Of a stretch of DNA of 64,000 nucleotides, positions 44,749-53,405 are shown one piece after another. The stretch is from Mariniphaga sp. GTDB taxonomy: Bacteria; Bacteroidota; Bacteroidia; Bacteroidales; Prolixibacteraceae. The translations under genes and the position numbers were made by a program. Location: contig JAHYIT010000012.1 in assembly GCA_019429205.1 (NCBI GenBank), forward strand, positions 1 through 64,000. The letters run 5' to 3'. The notes beneath the pieces are model-generated. The model was not told the DNA's origin and did no database searches. It saw nothing but the letters and a program-made list of their open reading frames with translations. How positions within the stretch are numbered: position 1 is the first letter of the stretch; the number at the start of each line of letters is the position of its first letter.

Positions 44749-45513
44749 CTATCTGCATTCCGGATTTCCGGCATAGGCATATTTAGTGTTTCCAATATAG
44801 ATGCAACCATCGCCACAAGTTTCAAATTTGTAGGTGTTTGTTTTTCCACCAGCATTAGTCATGGCAATGGTTCCGGCAGTTTTTGAACCGGTAATTTTCC
44901 ATGTTCCGCCACCGCCGCCCTGTGAGGCAGTACCCCATGCACCTGCAGTTCCGGCATCGCCACTGTAACCCGACTCAGATGAAGAAATATATCTTCCGTT
45001 GGTGCAAAGAGAAAGCTTTCGTTCCGTGCCGCCCGTTTGACCTCCTCCCACAGCGCTGAAACTATAATAGGCTCCTTCGAAATAATTCATTAATGCCTGA
45101 TTGTTCTCGAAAGCAGCAGATGGTTCTCCCTGTCCACTTGCCGCACTGGCCTGCTCTGCTTTTTGCAGCTCATCGGCAATTACTTTTAGTTGTTCCTGTT
45201 TCTGATTGAAAGCCTGCGTATTCTCCGACCAGGACAACAGTGTCTGGTCCGAAGCATTGAAAACCAGGTCGTAAGGAATATAACCCCGCCACATCTCCTG
45301 CAGGTTCCAACGGGCAATCCACTGTTCGCCCACCATCTGCGACGATTTTGGTTTTCCCATCAGGGCTTCGACTTCGGTATATGACAAACCAGGACGTAAC
45401 TGACTGGTAAGTTCAATAGAATTCAGTTGCATTGTCTTCATGCTGGCGCATCCGGACAGTAGTATTATCAGAGCAAAAACAATGATGAATGAAAAAAAAT
45501 TATGTTTCTTCAT
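44749..45513 (-). CDS. lipoprotein with BamE/SmpA-like domain
   Basis: 254 residues from the ATG at 45513 (the open frame reaches a TTG at 45519). Lipobox LLSGC near 21. Residues 35-85 (LRPGLSYTEVEALMGKPK, then a Trp-rich strand) resemble the SmpA/OmlA (BamE) fold. A Gln/Ala-rich helix follows, and a Gly- and Cys-containing beta domain at the C-terminus (CTNGRYISSSESG, GDGCIYIG). It lies 7 bp after the 1084-residue gene and 35 bp before the 788-residue gene, so it is part of the operon; an assembly or anchoring role for the fibres is inference. Confidence 0.75.
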   Translation of the reverse strand: MKKHNFFSFIIVFALIILLSGCASMKTMQLNSIELTSQLRPGLSYTEVEALMGKPKSSQMVGEQWIARWNLQEMWRGYIPYDLVFNASDQTLLSWSENTQAFNQKQEQLKVIADELQKAEQASAASGQGEPSAAFENNQALMNYFEGAYYSFSAVGGGQTGGTERKLSLCTNGRYISSSESGYSGDAGTAGAWGTASQGGGGGTWKITGSKTAGTIAMTNAGGKTNTYKFETCGDGCIYIGNTKYAYAGNPECR

Positions 45514-45520
45514 GGCCAAT

Positions 45521-48500
45521 CTATTTTGATGATTTCAAGTTATTCTCGATTTCTGAAAGACGAAATTGCAACCATTCGATGAATACTTGCTGCTCCTTAA
45601 TCAGTTTCTGCTGGTTAATAATCTGCAGCTGAAGGTTCTCGACTGCTTCGAGGGTTTCAAATGCCATCCGGGTCATATCAGTGGCTTCGCCGTTTTCCTG
45701 CTTTTCCTGTTCAGCAGAAGTTACCCACGGGAGGTGACTGTTCTCTTTCAGGAATAACTCAACCTCTTCGGTTGGCAATGCAATGTAGTCTTCTGCAAAT
45801 ACATAATCGGGTTTATTATAGGCAGTTCCGTCTGTAGAGGTTGTGCCACCGTAATATACACTACCGGTAGCTCTGATTCTGCCGTTTACATCCAGTTCAT
45901 ACCGGGGTGTCCAGGTACGAATTCCAACTTTACTGTTTTTGGCAGGGTTCAAAACTATGTCTTCACCATTTGCATTTCCTTCGATAGCCAGTTTTCCCCC
46001 TGCAAATGAAAAATCAAGTATTCCCGTTGATCCATCAGTGCGCATTGCCAGCCAGGTACCTTCTGCCTTTTTCAAATTGATACGTGTATTTCCAACCACT
46101 TCAAACTTATAGGCAGGATTATTTACACCAATACCAACATTACCGGTATTGAAATATATATTGGAGCCCGATTTAATCCATTGATTGCTGGCCGGTGTTT
46201 GCCAGGAAGCAAGCCCTGCGGCGTCAGAAGTAAGAACTTTTCCTTCTCCCGGACTGCCACCAGTTATTTTAACCTGACCGTTAACTTCAAGCTTGGCACC
46301 CGGATTAGTAATGCCAATACCTGTGTTGCCACTAATATATACCTTTCCTCCATCGAAATAGCCTGAATAGGAATAAGATGAGGAAACATGCCCGACTATG
46401 CCATATCCTACGCCGGAGGTTGTGCTGCTGTATCCCAATACTCCGGTTCCCTGGGTCGATTTTGACTCGCCAACCACACCATAATTTACACCTGATGCTG
46501 CATTGGCAATTCCCATTAGCCCTGTTCCGTTAGAACTCTGAACAATACCCATAATTCCTGTACCATTTCCCCAGCTTGCATGCATATAAGATTCTATTCC
46601 TATGCCGGAAGGAGAGTTATTACTTGCAGAAATAGATGTAATTCCCTCTGTAAATGAGGGATTATAAACATAAATTGCCTGTCCGGTTCCTGACTGGTTG
46701 ATTGAAAAAGCAGCATCACCAGAACTGCAATCTCCTGAATAGGGGAGTGAAAGTCCCCCTGATGCAGATTGCCAGGAGGCCAGCCCGTTAGCATCAGAAG
46801 TAAGAACTTTACCTGAACCCGGATTACCTCCGGTTATTTTAACCTGCCCTCCTACTTCCAGTTTTGCTGTGGGATTAGCCGGTCCAATGCCCACATTACC
46901 GTTTTTAAGCACTGTTACTGCATTAGCTTTTTGAGTATCCGAACTGCCAATTCCAATTTCAAATACAGGGTCGGTCTCTATCCATGAACCTCCGCTGCCT
47001 GCCCCAACATTGTACCGGCCTATTGCAACTGAAGATTTTGCAGCAGCAACAGTGTAGTTACCCATAGATATCGATTCCTGCCCTGTTGCTTTAGTAGCGC
47101 CACCTATTGCTGTGGATGCCATTCCTGAAGCAAGAGTTGAAACTCCAAGTGCGGTTGAATACACACCTGTAGCATAAGACATTCGGCCTGAAGCAAATGA
47201 TTCAATTCCGGAAGCTTTTGTATTAAATCCGAATGCGGCAGAATGAAGGCCCGTATTCCCTTCATTCCAGCTATCGTCGGATGTTTCGCCTGCCCTGAAA
47301 GAACCGCTGGACTTATTGAAAAACATCCTGCTGTCGTAATCTTGTGTGCCTTCAATCTTATCCAATGACATAGAACCAAAGACAAAATCATCTGCCAGAA
47401 AGTTATTTTTTGTTAATCCATCAGATGAAACAAACGGATTGCTTGCAGTCCCGGTTTCATCGTTTGCTGGTGCCCAGGTTGTACCGTCCCACTTTAATAC
47501 CTGCCCAGCCGAGGCGCCCATTGATGACAGTTTGGGGGCAGTAATAGCAGAATTGGCTAGTTTATCGGTGCTGACAGCAGTGTTTAGAATCTTTGAATTT
47601 GTGACTGCATTGTCAGCGATATCTGCTGCTGCAATGGTCCCGTCAGCAATTTTTGCCGAAGTAATTGCGTTATCGGAAATTTTATCCTCGGTTACTTTTC
47701 CTTTACCAATGGTTGGGTCGGGGTATGTGCCTGTTAAATCACCACCCGCAGTGCCGGTGGGACTTCCTCCACTTTCACTGGTTTTATCGTTCGATGGCTC
47801 CCAGGTTGTGCCATCCCATTTTAATACCTGCCCAGCCGAGGCGCCCATTGATGCCAGTTTGGGGGCAGTAATAGCAGAGTTGGCTAGTTTATCGGTGCTG
47901 ACAGCAGTGTTTAGAATCTTTGAATTTGTGACTGCATTGTCAGCGATATCTGCTGCTGCAATTGTCCCGTCAGCAATTTTTGCCGAAGTAATTGCGTTAT
48001 CGGAAATTTTATCCTCGGTTACTTTTCCTGTACCAATGGTTGGGTCGGGGTATGTGCCTGTTAAATCACCACCCGCAGTGCCGGTTGGGCTTCCTCCACC
48101 TTCACCGGTTTCGTCGGTTGCAGGAACCCACGTGGTGCCATTCCATTTTAGCACCTGCCCGGTTGTAGCCGATTGCTGGGCTATTTTTAACGGCTGAGCC
48201 ATAGTGCCCTGTCCGGTAAGTGTGGCATCAGTCCGCACATAATCGGTTCCCCAGTTATCACCGCCACCGCTTGACGGCAGGGTTACAGTACCTCCTCCCT
48301 TGCTCAGGGAAAGGTTGGTTCCGCTGATGCTTAATTCCTGGAGTTCATTGGTCGAGTCACCGTCAGCTTCTATCTCAACCGTTTTGGCATGGAAAGCATA
48401 CGGGACAGCCATCAGTTGCATAGTTCCCAAATGGCTGAATGCGTTGCCGTTGTTGGGGTCGAGTTCTACTTTTAAATAATGGGAGTTACTTCCCCATGCC

Positions 48501-48775
48501 GAAGGGTCAAAATTACCGCTTACTTTGATGCCTGTACCTACAACAAGGTTGGCCAGTCCAAAAGCGCTCGTCTCTTTCGACTGGGTTTCCACATATACCG
48601 GCGTTCCGGTAGCACTGTTCTGTAAAATGCTGAACTTAAATTTTACGGTTTTGCCGGCAACTACTTCGCCTGAATTGTTGCGAACTACGGCCTGGTAACT
48701 GAATCCGGCCGGAACCTGTGCCATCAAAACTGAGGCATACAGAAAAAAGAATAATGTAAAGATTAATTTTTTCAT
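45521..48775 (-). CDS. secreted tail-fibre-like protein with YadA-like head, coiled-coil end (1084 aa)
   Basis: First gene of the operon. Signal peptide (ending LMAQ) and the shared N-terminal module (20-130) are followed by stalk repeats (about 225-440), including a 109-residue tandem duplication, then a YadA-like head (about 505-590; GVYSTALGVSTLASG). Two LEVxGQVKITGG segments (near 640 and 815) flank a region of tandem GTGxxG repeats. Unlike its paralogues it lacks the S74 domain; it ends PDYVFAEDYIALPTEEVE and a coiled coil (1045-1084), as in other Bacteroidota tail-fibre-like proteins. No T9SS CTD is seen. Confidence 0.85.
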   Translation of the reverse strand: MKKLIFTLFFFLYASVLMAQVPAGFSYQAVVRNNSGEVVAGKTVKFKFSILQNSATGTPVYVETQSKETSAFGLANLVVGTGIKVSGNFDPSAWGSNSHYLKVELDPNNGNAFSHLGTMQLMAVPYAFHAKTVEIEADGDSTNELQELSISGTNLSLSKGGGTVTLPSSGGGDNWGTDYVRTDATLTGQGTMAQPLKIAQQSATTGQVLKWNGTTWVPATDETGEGGGSPTGTAGGDLTGTYPDPTIGTGKVTEDKISDNAITSAKIADGTIAAADIADNAVTNSKILNTAVSTDKLANSAITAPKLASMGASAGQVLKWDGTTWEPSNDKTSESGGSPTGTAGGDLTGTYPDPTIGKGKVTEDKISDNAITSAKIADGTIAAADIADNAVTNSKILNTAVSTDKLANSAITAPKLSSMGASAGQVLKWDGTTWAPANDETGTASNPFVSSDGLTKNNFLADDFVFGSMSLDKIEGTQDYDSRMFFNKSSGSFRAGETSDDSWNEGNTGLHSAAFGFNTKASGIESFASGRMSYATGVYSTALGVSTLASGMASTAIGGATKATGQESISMGNYTVAAAKSSVAIGRYNVGAGSGGSWIETDPVFEIGIGSSDTQKANAVTVLKNGNVGIGPANPTAKLEVGGQVKITGGNPGSGKVLTSDANGLASWQSASGGLSLPYSGDCSSGDAAFSINQSGTGQAIYVYNPSFTEGITSISASNNSPSGIGIESYMHASWGNGTGIMGIVQSSNGTGLMGIANAASGVNYGVVGESKSTQGTGVLGYSSTTSGVGYGIVGHVSSSYSYSGYFDGGKVYISGNTGIGITNPGAKLEVNGQVKITGGSPGEGKVLTSDAAGLASWQTPASNQWIKSGSNIYFNTGNVGIGVNNPAYKFEVVGNTRINLKKAEGTWLAMRTDGSTGILDFSFAGGKLAIEGNANGEDIVLNPAKNSKVGIRTWTPRYELDVNGRIRATGSVYYGGTTSTDGTAYNKPDYVFAEDYIALPTEEVELFLKENSHLPWVTSAEQEKQENGEATDMTRMAFETLEAVENLQLQIINQQKLIKEQQVFIEWLQFRLSEIENNLKSSK
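47470..48123. repeat. 327-bp tandem duplication in the tail-fibre gene
   Basis: Two almost identical consecutive copies of 327 bp (109 codons); for example CTGCCCAGCC starts at 47501 and 47828. A third partial copy of the edge is visible near 48121-48160. The copies encode the same block of stalk repeats with only a handful of amino-acid changes. Confidence 0.85.
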
Positions 48776-48984
48776 CTTAATCCGTATTTAGATGATTAAT
48801 AAGAATTCTTGTTTTTGGAAAACCAAAACCACAATAAGTTACGGATTATTTTTTTTTGTTGGAGTTATCCGGGGGAATTTTTAGGAATTCAGACTGAATT
48901 TTATGAAAAAGTGAAGGGGAGAAAAAAAAGAAACTGACCAAAAAGCAGTTTCTTTTTTAAAAAATTAGTTTGATTGCCAGGCTT
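48776..48984. other. leader of the tail-fibre operon, with inverted repeats
   Basis: TAATCCGTA at 48778-48786 and TACGGATTA at 48840-48848 are perfect reverse complements, flanking a smaller hairpin (GTTTTTGG AAAA CCAAAAC, about 48811-48827). They lie directly upstream of the first gene, on the minus strand. No exact TAnnTTTG box is seen. The other half of the region holds the terminator for the GMP-synthase-like gene. Confidence 0.45.
48922..48954 (-). terminator. terminator after the GMP-synthase-like gene
   Basis: A perfect 9-bp stem AAGAAACTG / CAGTTTCTT with a 9-nt loop. On the minus strand it is followed by eight T. It isolates the gene at 48985 from the tail-fibre operon downstream. 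Confidence 0.8.
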
Positions 48985-49947
48985 TTATATGGCCTCAATG
49001 GTTGACGGCGGCTTAGATGTGATGTTATAGGTTACGCTTACTACTCCCGGTACGTTCTGAACGATTTCACTACCCATTTTCCCGAGAATATCAAATGACA
49101 GTCGCGTAGGTGTGGCTTTTCGGGCATCGGTGCTGTCCCAGCATCGTATTTCAATCTGCTGTCCGAAATCACGTTTTCCGTCGCGCATTCCGGTTACCCG
49201 GTCTTCATGCAAAATGGCGAGGTACTGAAATGCCCCTGAATTCTTTAGCAGTCGCTCCACAATAACGGTCGCTTTTCTTACGGTTTCAACCTTTTCAGGT
49301 GTTACCGCACCAATTACACGGGCTGCAAAAGCAGGTCCGGGGAACGGAATACGGTCAAACAGAGCAGCAGGAAGTCCGAGGGCTTTGCCTGTTTTTCTGA
49401 CTCCTTCTTTCCGAAGTTGCACCAGAGGTTCAATTATTTTGTACCCAAAAGTTGTCAGCGGGTCGATGCCAAGCTGTTCAAACACATTGTGCTGCCGTTT
49501 TATGCCGGCAACGGTTTCATCAATATCGGTAAGAATTGTCCCCTGCAACAGGTATTTGGCGCCACTTTCCTTCACTATCCGGCCAAAAACTTTGCGGTAA
49601 AAGGTCTGAGTGATAGCTTCACGTTTTTCTTCGGGATTGGTAATTCCCTTAAGTGCATCAAAAAACTCTTTTCTGGCATCAATTACTTCCACTGTAACCC
49701 CAAGTTTTTTAAAAAAGCCCACAACCTGTTCCGCTTCACCTTCGCGCATCAGGCCGTTTTCAACAAAAACTGTTCTGAGCTGATTTCCCAGGGCTTTGTG
49801 CCCCAGCATGGTCACCACAGAAGAATCAACACCCCCGGATAAAGCATTGATGGCCATTCCGTCGCCAACAATACTTTTAATTTCACTCACTTTTTCGGCA
49901 ATAAAAAGGTCAGTATTCAACTCCTTTAATGTTATTTCTTTCGGCAT
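48985..49947 (-). CDS. stand-alone GMP synthase ATP-pyrophosphatase domain protein
   Basis: 320 residues corresponding to the second part of GuaA only. The PP-loop SGGVDSSVVTMLGH (near 37), the FPGPAFAARVIG segment (near 200) and the C-terminal VTYNITSKPPSTIE dimerisation end are present. No glutamine amidotransferase domain is fused or adjacent. It matches the two-subunit form of GMP synthase in archaea, where the glutaminase is separate, or an ammonia-using paralogue. GMP synthase adenylates XMP and aminates it. FPGPAFAAR differs from the usual FPGPGLAVR. Confidence 0.85.
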   Translation of the reverse strand: MPKEITLKELNTDLFIAEKVSEIKSIVGDGMAINALSGGVDSSVVTMLGHKALGNQLRTVFVENGLMREGEAEQVVGFFKKLGVTVEVIDARKEFFDALKGITNPEEKREAITQTFYRKVFGRIVKESGAKYLLQGTILTDIDETVAGIKRQHNVFEQLGIDPLTTFGYKIIEPLVQLRKEGVRKTGKALGLPAALFDRIPFPGPAFAARVIGAVTPEKVETVRKATVIVERLLKNSGAFQYLAILHEDRVTGMRDGKRDFGQQIEIRCWDSTDARKATPTRLSFDILGKMGSEIVQNVPGVVSVTYNITSKPPSTIEAI

Positions 49948-49973
49948 AAAACTGTTCTCCTATATTTGATTTT

Positions 49974-51140
49974 TTAGTTTTGAATATTTAGCTTCCATAA
50001 AACTTTCATAAGCTGTTCATCGCTGAGTAAAACGGGATTACCCTTCATACTGCTTGCATTTTTGGCTTTTTCAATCAAAATTGGAAAATCGGAAACTGAA
50101 AGCCCGAATGTTGAAAGATTGGGTATTTTCAGAACATCTACCATGTTTTTTGCCCACTGAATCCCATCGGCAGCTATGGCTTTTGAATTACCGGTTAAAA
50201 TTCGGGCCACCTCGTTATATTTTTCAAGCCATTGATTTTGGTTTTGTTCTTCCAAAGCCTTTATGTTGACTTCCATTACAGCCGGCAGTAATGCAGCGCA
50301 AACCGCACCGTGCGGAACCGGAAACATGCCTCCCATAGGGCCGGCAAAACCGTGCACAGCGCCCAGTTTTACATTGGCCAGCGCCATTCCGCCAAGCATA
50401 GCCGCAAATGCCATGTCTTGGCGGGCTTTCAGGTCATCGCCGTTTTCATACACTTTTTTTAACGAAACGGAAATCCGGTGCATTCCCTCGCGGCAAAGCA
50501 TATCAATAAACGGGTTGGCCTGGTTGGAAACAAACGTTTCGAGCAGGTGGGTGAGCGCATCCATTCCGGTTGTCGCGGAAATTTCAGGCGGCATGGAAAG
50601 GGTAAGTTCAGGGTCAACCACAGCTACATCGGGAAACATGAGCGGACTGCGCAAACTTACTTTTACATGGTGTTCGGGCGAATGAATTACTGAATTTTTG
50701 GTTACCTCGGCGCCGGTGCCGGCGGTGGTTGGAATGGCAATAAACGGCAAAGGCTTTTCTTCCAGCTTCTTGCCTTTTCCAATCACTTCCAGATAGTCTA
50801 AAAGATCGCCTTTATTTGGGGCAAGTGCTGCAATGGCTTTAGCGCTGTCGATAACGCTTCCTCCGCCAAATCCCAGAACTGCGTCGCAATCTTTTTCGCG
50901 TGCAAGATTCACCCCTTTGGAAATCATTTCTGTATCAGGTTCCTTTTCTATTCGAAAATGAATTACGCTGAATCCTTCTGCTTCCAGGTTTTCAGTTAAA
51001 AACTTTGCGCGATCCGGATTTTTCCCTGTAACCAAAAAAACATTATGCCCCATTCCCTGCAGCAATTGCGGGATTTTTGAAACCGTTCCGTTCCCGAAAA
51101 CAACCTGGGTGGCCGTGGCAAATTCAAAGTTTATTCCCAT
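49974..51140 (-). CDS. iron-containing alcohol dehydrogenase
   Basis: 388 residues. The NAD-binding [13 protein letters not shown] (near 98) and [12 protein letters not shown] (near 136) precede the metal site: Asp in DVAVVDPEL, then [11 protein letters not shown] (near 195), [12 protein letters not shown] (near 262) and FPVPHGAV (near 275), giving the Asp/His/His/His set. It oxidises or reduces an alcohol/aldehyde; the substrate is not readable. It overlaps the ABM-domain gene by 10 bp, so the two are co-translated. Confidence 0.92.
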   Translation of the reverse strand: MGINFEFATATQVVFGNGTVSKIPQLLQGMGHNVFLVTGKNPDRAKFLTENLEAEGFSVIHFRIEKEPDTEMISKGVNLAREKDCDAVLGFGGGSVIDSAKAIAALAPNKGDLLDYLEVIGKGKKLEEKPLPFIAIPTTAGTGAEVTKNSVIHSPEHHVKVSLRSPLMFPDVAVVDPELTLSMPPEISATTGMDALTHLLETFVSNQANPFIDMLCREGMHRISVSLKKVYENGDDLKARQDMAFAAMLGGMALANVKLGAVHGFAGPMGGMFPVPHGAVCAALLPAVMEVNIKALEEQNQNQWLEKYNEVARILTGNSKAIAADGIQWAKNMVDVLKIPNLSTFGLSVSDFPILIEKAKNASSMKGNPVLLSDEQLMKVLWKLNIQN

Positions 51141-51439
51141 CCCTCATCCACCGGAAATACATTAAAATACTTAACGGAAGTGCGCGGCTCGGCCATCATG
51201 TGGGCCACCTCGTCGCGCCACCTTAAATAGTGATCGGTTTGTTTATGCTTTGCCGGATCTTCATACGTACGATATACCTCCACCAACAAAAATTTGGTGG
51301 GGTCGTCCTGCTCCTGAATGATATCGAACCGGGCAATTCCAGGTTCCTGCAAACTCTGGCGGGCATTTTCAATGGTAGCCATTTTAAAATCCTCTATCCG
51401 GTCTTTTTTAACATGCACAAATACGTGAACAATAAACAT
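51131..51439 (-). CDS. antibiotic biosynthesis monooxygenase (ABM) domain protein, LsrG-like
   Basis: 102 residues, one ferredoxin-like ABM domain: [33 protein letters not shown] and [18 protein letters not shown]. Family members are cofactor-free monooxygenases or LsrG-type isomerases. The 10-bp overlap with the iron alcohol dehydrogenase suggests joint processing of a small carbonyl substrate. A 7-of-8 -7 box (minus-strand TAATTTCG) lies at 51456-51463. Confidence 0.85.
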   Translation of the reverse strand: MFIVHVFVHVKKDRIEDFKMATIENARQSLQEPGIARFDIIQEQDDPTKFLLVEVYRTYEDPAKHKQTDHYLRWRDEVAHMMAEPRTSVKYFNVFPVDEGWE

Positions 51440-51455
51440 AGCATTGCATTTTGGC

Positions 51456-51463
51456 CGAAATTA
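51456..51463 (-). promoter_or_regulatory. possible -7 box for the ABM/alcohol dehydrogenase operon
   Basis: Minus-strand TAATTTCG, one mismatch from TAnnTTTG, 17 bp upstream of the ATG at 51439. Confidence 0.35.
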
Positions 51464-51507
51464 CAAAAAAGCAGCAGAAAACAATAATACACAACTGGGT
51501 TAAAAGC

Positions 51508-51538
51508 TTGCTTTTTGTTTTGTCATTCACTAACTTTG
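51508..51538 (+). promoter_or_regulatory. -33/-7 promoter for the TPR-LuxR gene
   Basis: TTG at 51508-51510 and an exact TAACTTTG at 51531-51538 are separated by 20 bp, the spacing expected for Bacteroidota promoters. The ATG is at 51576. Confidence 0.55.
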
Positions 51539-51575
51539 ATAAAAGACCTGCTCATTTCCTGATTTTTATACAATT

Positions 51576-53099
51576 ATGGAGCATTTTAGGCATATCGTTT
51601 TTATTGTATCTCTCCTTTCGGGATGCTGTTATTCTTTTAAAGCTCCCTGCCAAAACTGGTTCAACCATAAACCGGATTATGAAGCAATGGCCGATTCGCT
51701 GGCCTTACATGAAAAGCATGAAGAAGCTGCCGGGATGTATCAGAAAATGTTGCAAAACACAGAAAAGAATATTCCGGATGAGGATAAAAACCGGCTCCAA
51801 TACAAAACCGGCAACAGCCTGATGCATGCCGGAAAAGAAAAGCAGGCGCAAACCTGGTTCCTCAGCGTTCTGAATGAAACCAGGGACTATGGCTTGCAAA
51901 GTGATGCCATGACAGGTTTGGGAAGAACATACGAATATACCGGAAACCGCGACTCTGCCTTTTACTGGTATCTTCAAGCGTTCAAGTTGGTGGAAGAATC
52001 GACTGATACCCTTCGCCGGGCGCGCGGCACAAGAGATATGGCTCAACTACTAAGGGTGATGGGCCGTTTGGATGAAGCCGAAAACTATTGCCGCCGGGCA
52101 GTGAAGCTCATTCCGGGAATTTCAGACTATAAAATAGTGGCCAATATTTACAACGAAACCGCATACCTGTTTGAGCTTTCCGGTCAACTGGATTCCGCCG
52201 CTCACTTTTACCGGCAGCTTATCAATCTTTCGGTGGAGAACAGTTACAGCAAAGGCGAATCGGTGGGCTACTCCAATCTTGCATCGGTTTTTGAAAAACA
52301 GCAAAAATTCAACGAGGCGCTGGAACTCAAACAAAAAGGTCTGGAGATTGACAAGCGGATTGGCGACATTTACGGCGCGATGAATTCATACCGTGGTTTG
52401 GCTGAAACGTACATGCTGATGGGAAATACGGAGTCGGCCATTGATGCGCTCGACGAGGCATTTTTGTTGTGCGACACCAGTTGGGTTTCCGATTTGTCGG
52501 GCATTCACCTGGCTTACTACCAGTTGTTAAAAACAACCGTAAATACAAAAGATGCACTTGCCCATTACGAAAAATACACCGAGTTGTTCAACCGCATAAA
52601 TGAAACCAAAAGCCGGGAAACTGTTATGGACTTGCTGGCACAGTACGAAACCGAAAAAAAGGAACAGCAAATTCTTCTACTGGAGCAATCCAATCAACTG
52701 AAAGAAAACCGGTTGCATCTGCAATGGCTGGTTATTGGAGTCCTTGTGCTTCTGGGCTTACTCAGCGTAGTTACAGGCTGGTCGGTTATCCAAAACAAAA
52801 ACCAGAAACTGATGCAGATGAAAACCGAATTGCAACATTTCTTGCTGCATGAAAAAAAGGGTGAAACCCCGGATGACCATTCAAACCAAACAGAAAAAAA
52901 TATTTTCCCCGAAAAATGGGGATTAACCACCCGCGAAATTGAAATCCTGCATCATCTGGAAAAAGGATGTTCCAATTCAAAAATTGCTGAAAACCTTTTC
53001 ATTTCAGAAAATACTGTAAAATTTCACATCAAAAATATTTACATCAAGCTGAATGTAAAAAACCGGATGGAAGCGATTTTGCGGTGCAACGAAAACTGA
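51576..53099 (+). CDS. TPR-domain membrane regulator with C-terminal LuxR-type HTH
   Basis: 507 residues. The hydrophobic N-terminus (1-22) is a signal peptide, possibly a lipobox (LLSGC). TPR-like helices run from about 30 to 340, followed by a coiled coil (345-375, NQLKENRLHL), one membrane helix (about 383-404) and a LuxR/GerE HTH (about 440-500; LTTREIEILHHLEKGCSNSKIAENLFISENTVKFH in two parts). So the TPR part is external and the DNA-binding part cytoplasmic, a common Bacteroidota one-component layout. Likely targets are the genes downstream (inference). Confidence 0.87.
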   Translation: MEHFRHIVFIVSLLSGCCYSFKAPCQNWFNHKPDYEAMADSLALHEKHEEAAGMYQKMLQNTEKNIPDEDKNRLQYKTGNSLMHAGKEKQAQTWFLSVLNETRDYGLQSDAMTGLGRTYEYTGNRDSAFYWYLQAFKLVEESTDTLRRARGTRDMAQLLRVMGRLDEAENYCRRAVKLIPGISDYKIVANIYNETAYLFELSGQLDSAAHFYRQLINLSVENSYSKGESVGYSNLASVFEKQQKFNEALELKQKGLEIDKRIGDIYGAMNSYRGLAETYMLMGNTESAIDALDEAFLLCDTSWVSDLSGIHLAYYQLLKTTVNTKDALAHYEKYTELFNRINETKSRETVMDLLAQYETEKKEQQILLLEQSNQLKENRLHLQWLVIGVLVLLGLLSVVTGWSVIQNKNQKLMQMKTELQHFLLHEKKGETPDDHSNQTEKNIFPEKWGLTTREIEILHHLEKGCSNSKIAENLFISENTVKFHIKNIYIKLNVKNRMEAILRCNEN

Positions 53100-53124
53100 A
53101 CTGACAGTTATCATAAGCGAAAAA

Positions 53125-53142
53125 ACTACCCATTCGGGTAGT
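53125..53142 (+). other. hairpin between the two LuxR-type genes
   Basis: A perfect 7-bp stem ACTACCC / GGGTAGT with an ATTC loop, 26 bp after the TPR-LuxR stop. No T run follows, so it is not a typical terminator. It may be an operator or a mRNA processing site. Confidence 0.4.
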
Positions 53143-53171
53143 ACATCCTGCCAGTTTCTTCCCGAAATTGA

Positions 53172-53405
53172 ATGCAGAAATCTGAACAAAAGATGGAAAC
53201 AAAAAATTTGATTTCGGTGGAGGAAGAACACATCCTTTTACTTCTTCAAAAAGGATTTTCCAACCAAACCATTTCCAAAGAAACAGGGATTTCGGTGAAT
53301 ACCGTGAAATACCACCTGAAAAAAATATTCAGAAAACTGCACGCAAAAAACCGCATCGAGGCTATCAATAATTTCAATAAAACACTAAAAAACATGCCGT
53401 TATGA
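53172..53405 (+). CDS. mini LuxR-type HTH regulator (77 aa)
   Basis: 77 residues, essentially only a LuxR/GerE HTH: EEEHILLLLQKGFSNQTISK and SVNTVKYHLKKIFRKLHAKN. The HTH resembles that of the TPR-LuxR protein upstream (NTVKYHLKKIF against NTVKFHIKNIY; KNRIEAI against KNRMEAI), so it may derive from it by duplication. It overlaps the OmpA-family gene by an ATGA junction. An ATG at 53193 is an alternative start. With no sensor domain it could act as a dimerisation partner or competitor. Confidence 0.7.
   Translation: MQKSEQKMETKNLISVEEEHILLLLQKGFSNQTISKETGISVNTVKYHLKKIFRKLHAKNRIEAINNFNKTLKNMPL

Noticed and set aside
47346-48197. 283-residue plus-strand ORF antisense to the 1084-residue fibre gene
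   Set aside because: It is open only because the tandem repeats on the minus strand leave few stops in this frame; no start signals and no recognisable domain.
40164-48775. Prophage tail module
   Set aside because: Signal peptides, the absence of capsid, terminase, integrase or baseplate genes and the presence of a lipoprotein and T9SS cargo argue for a cellular operon.
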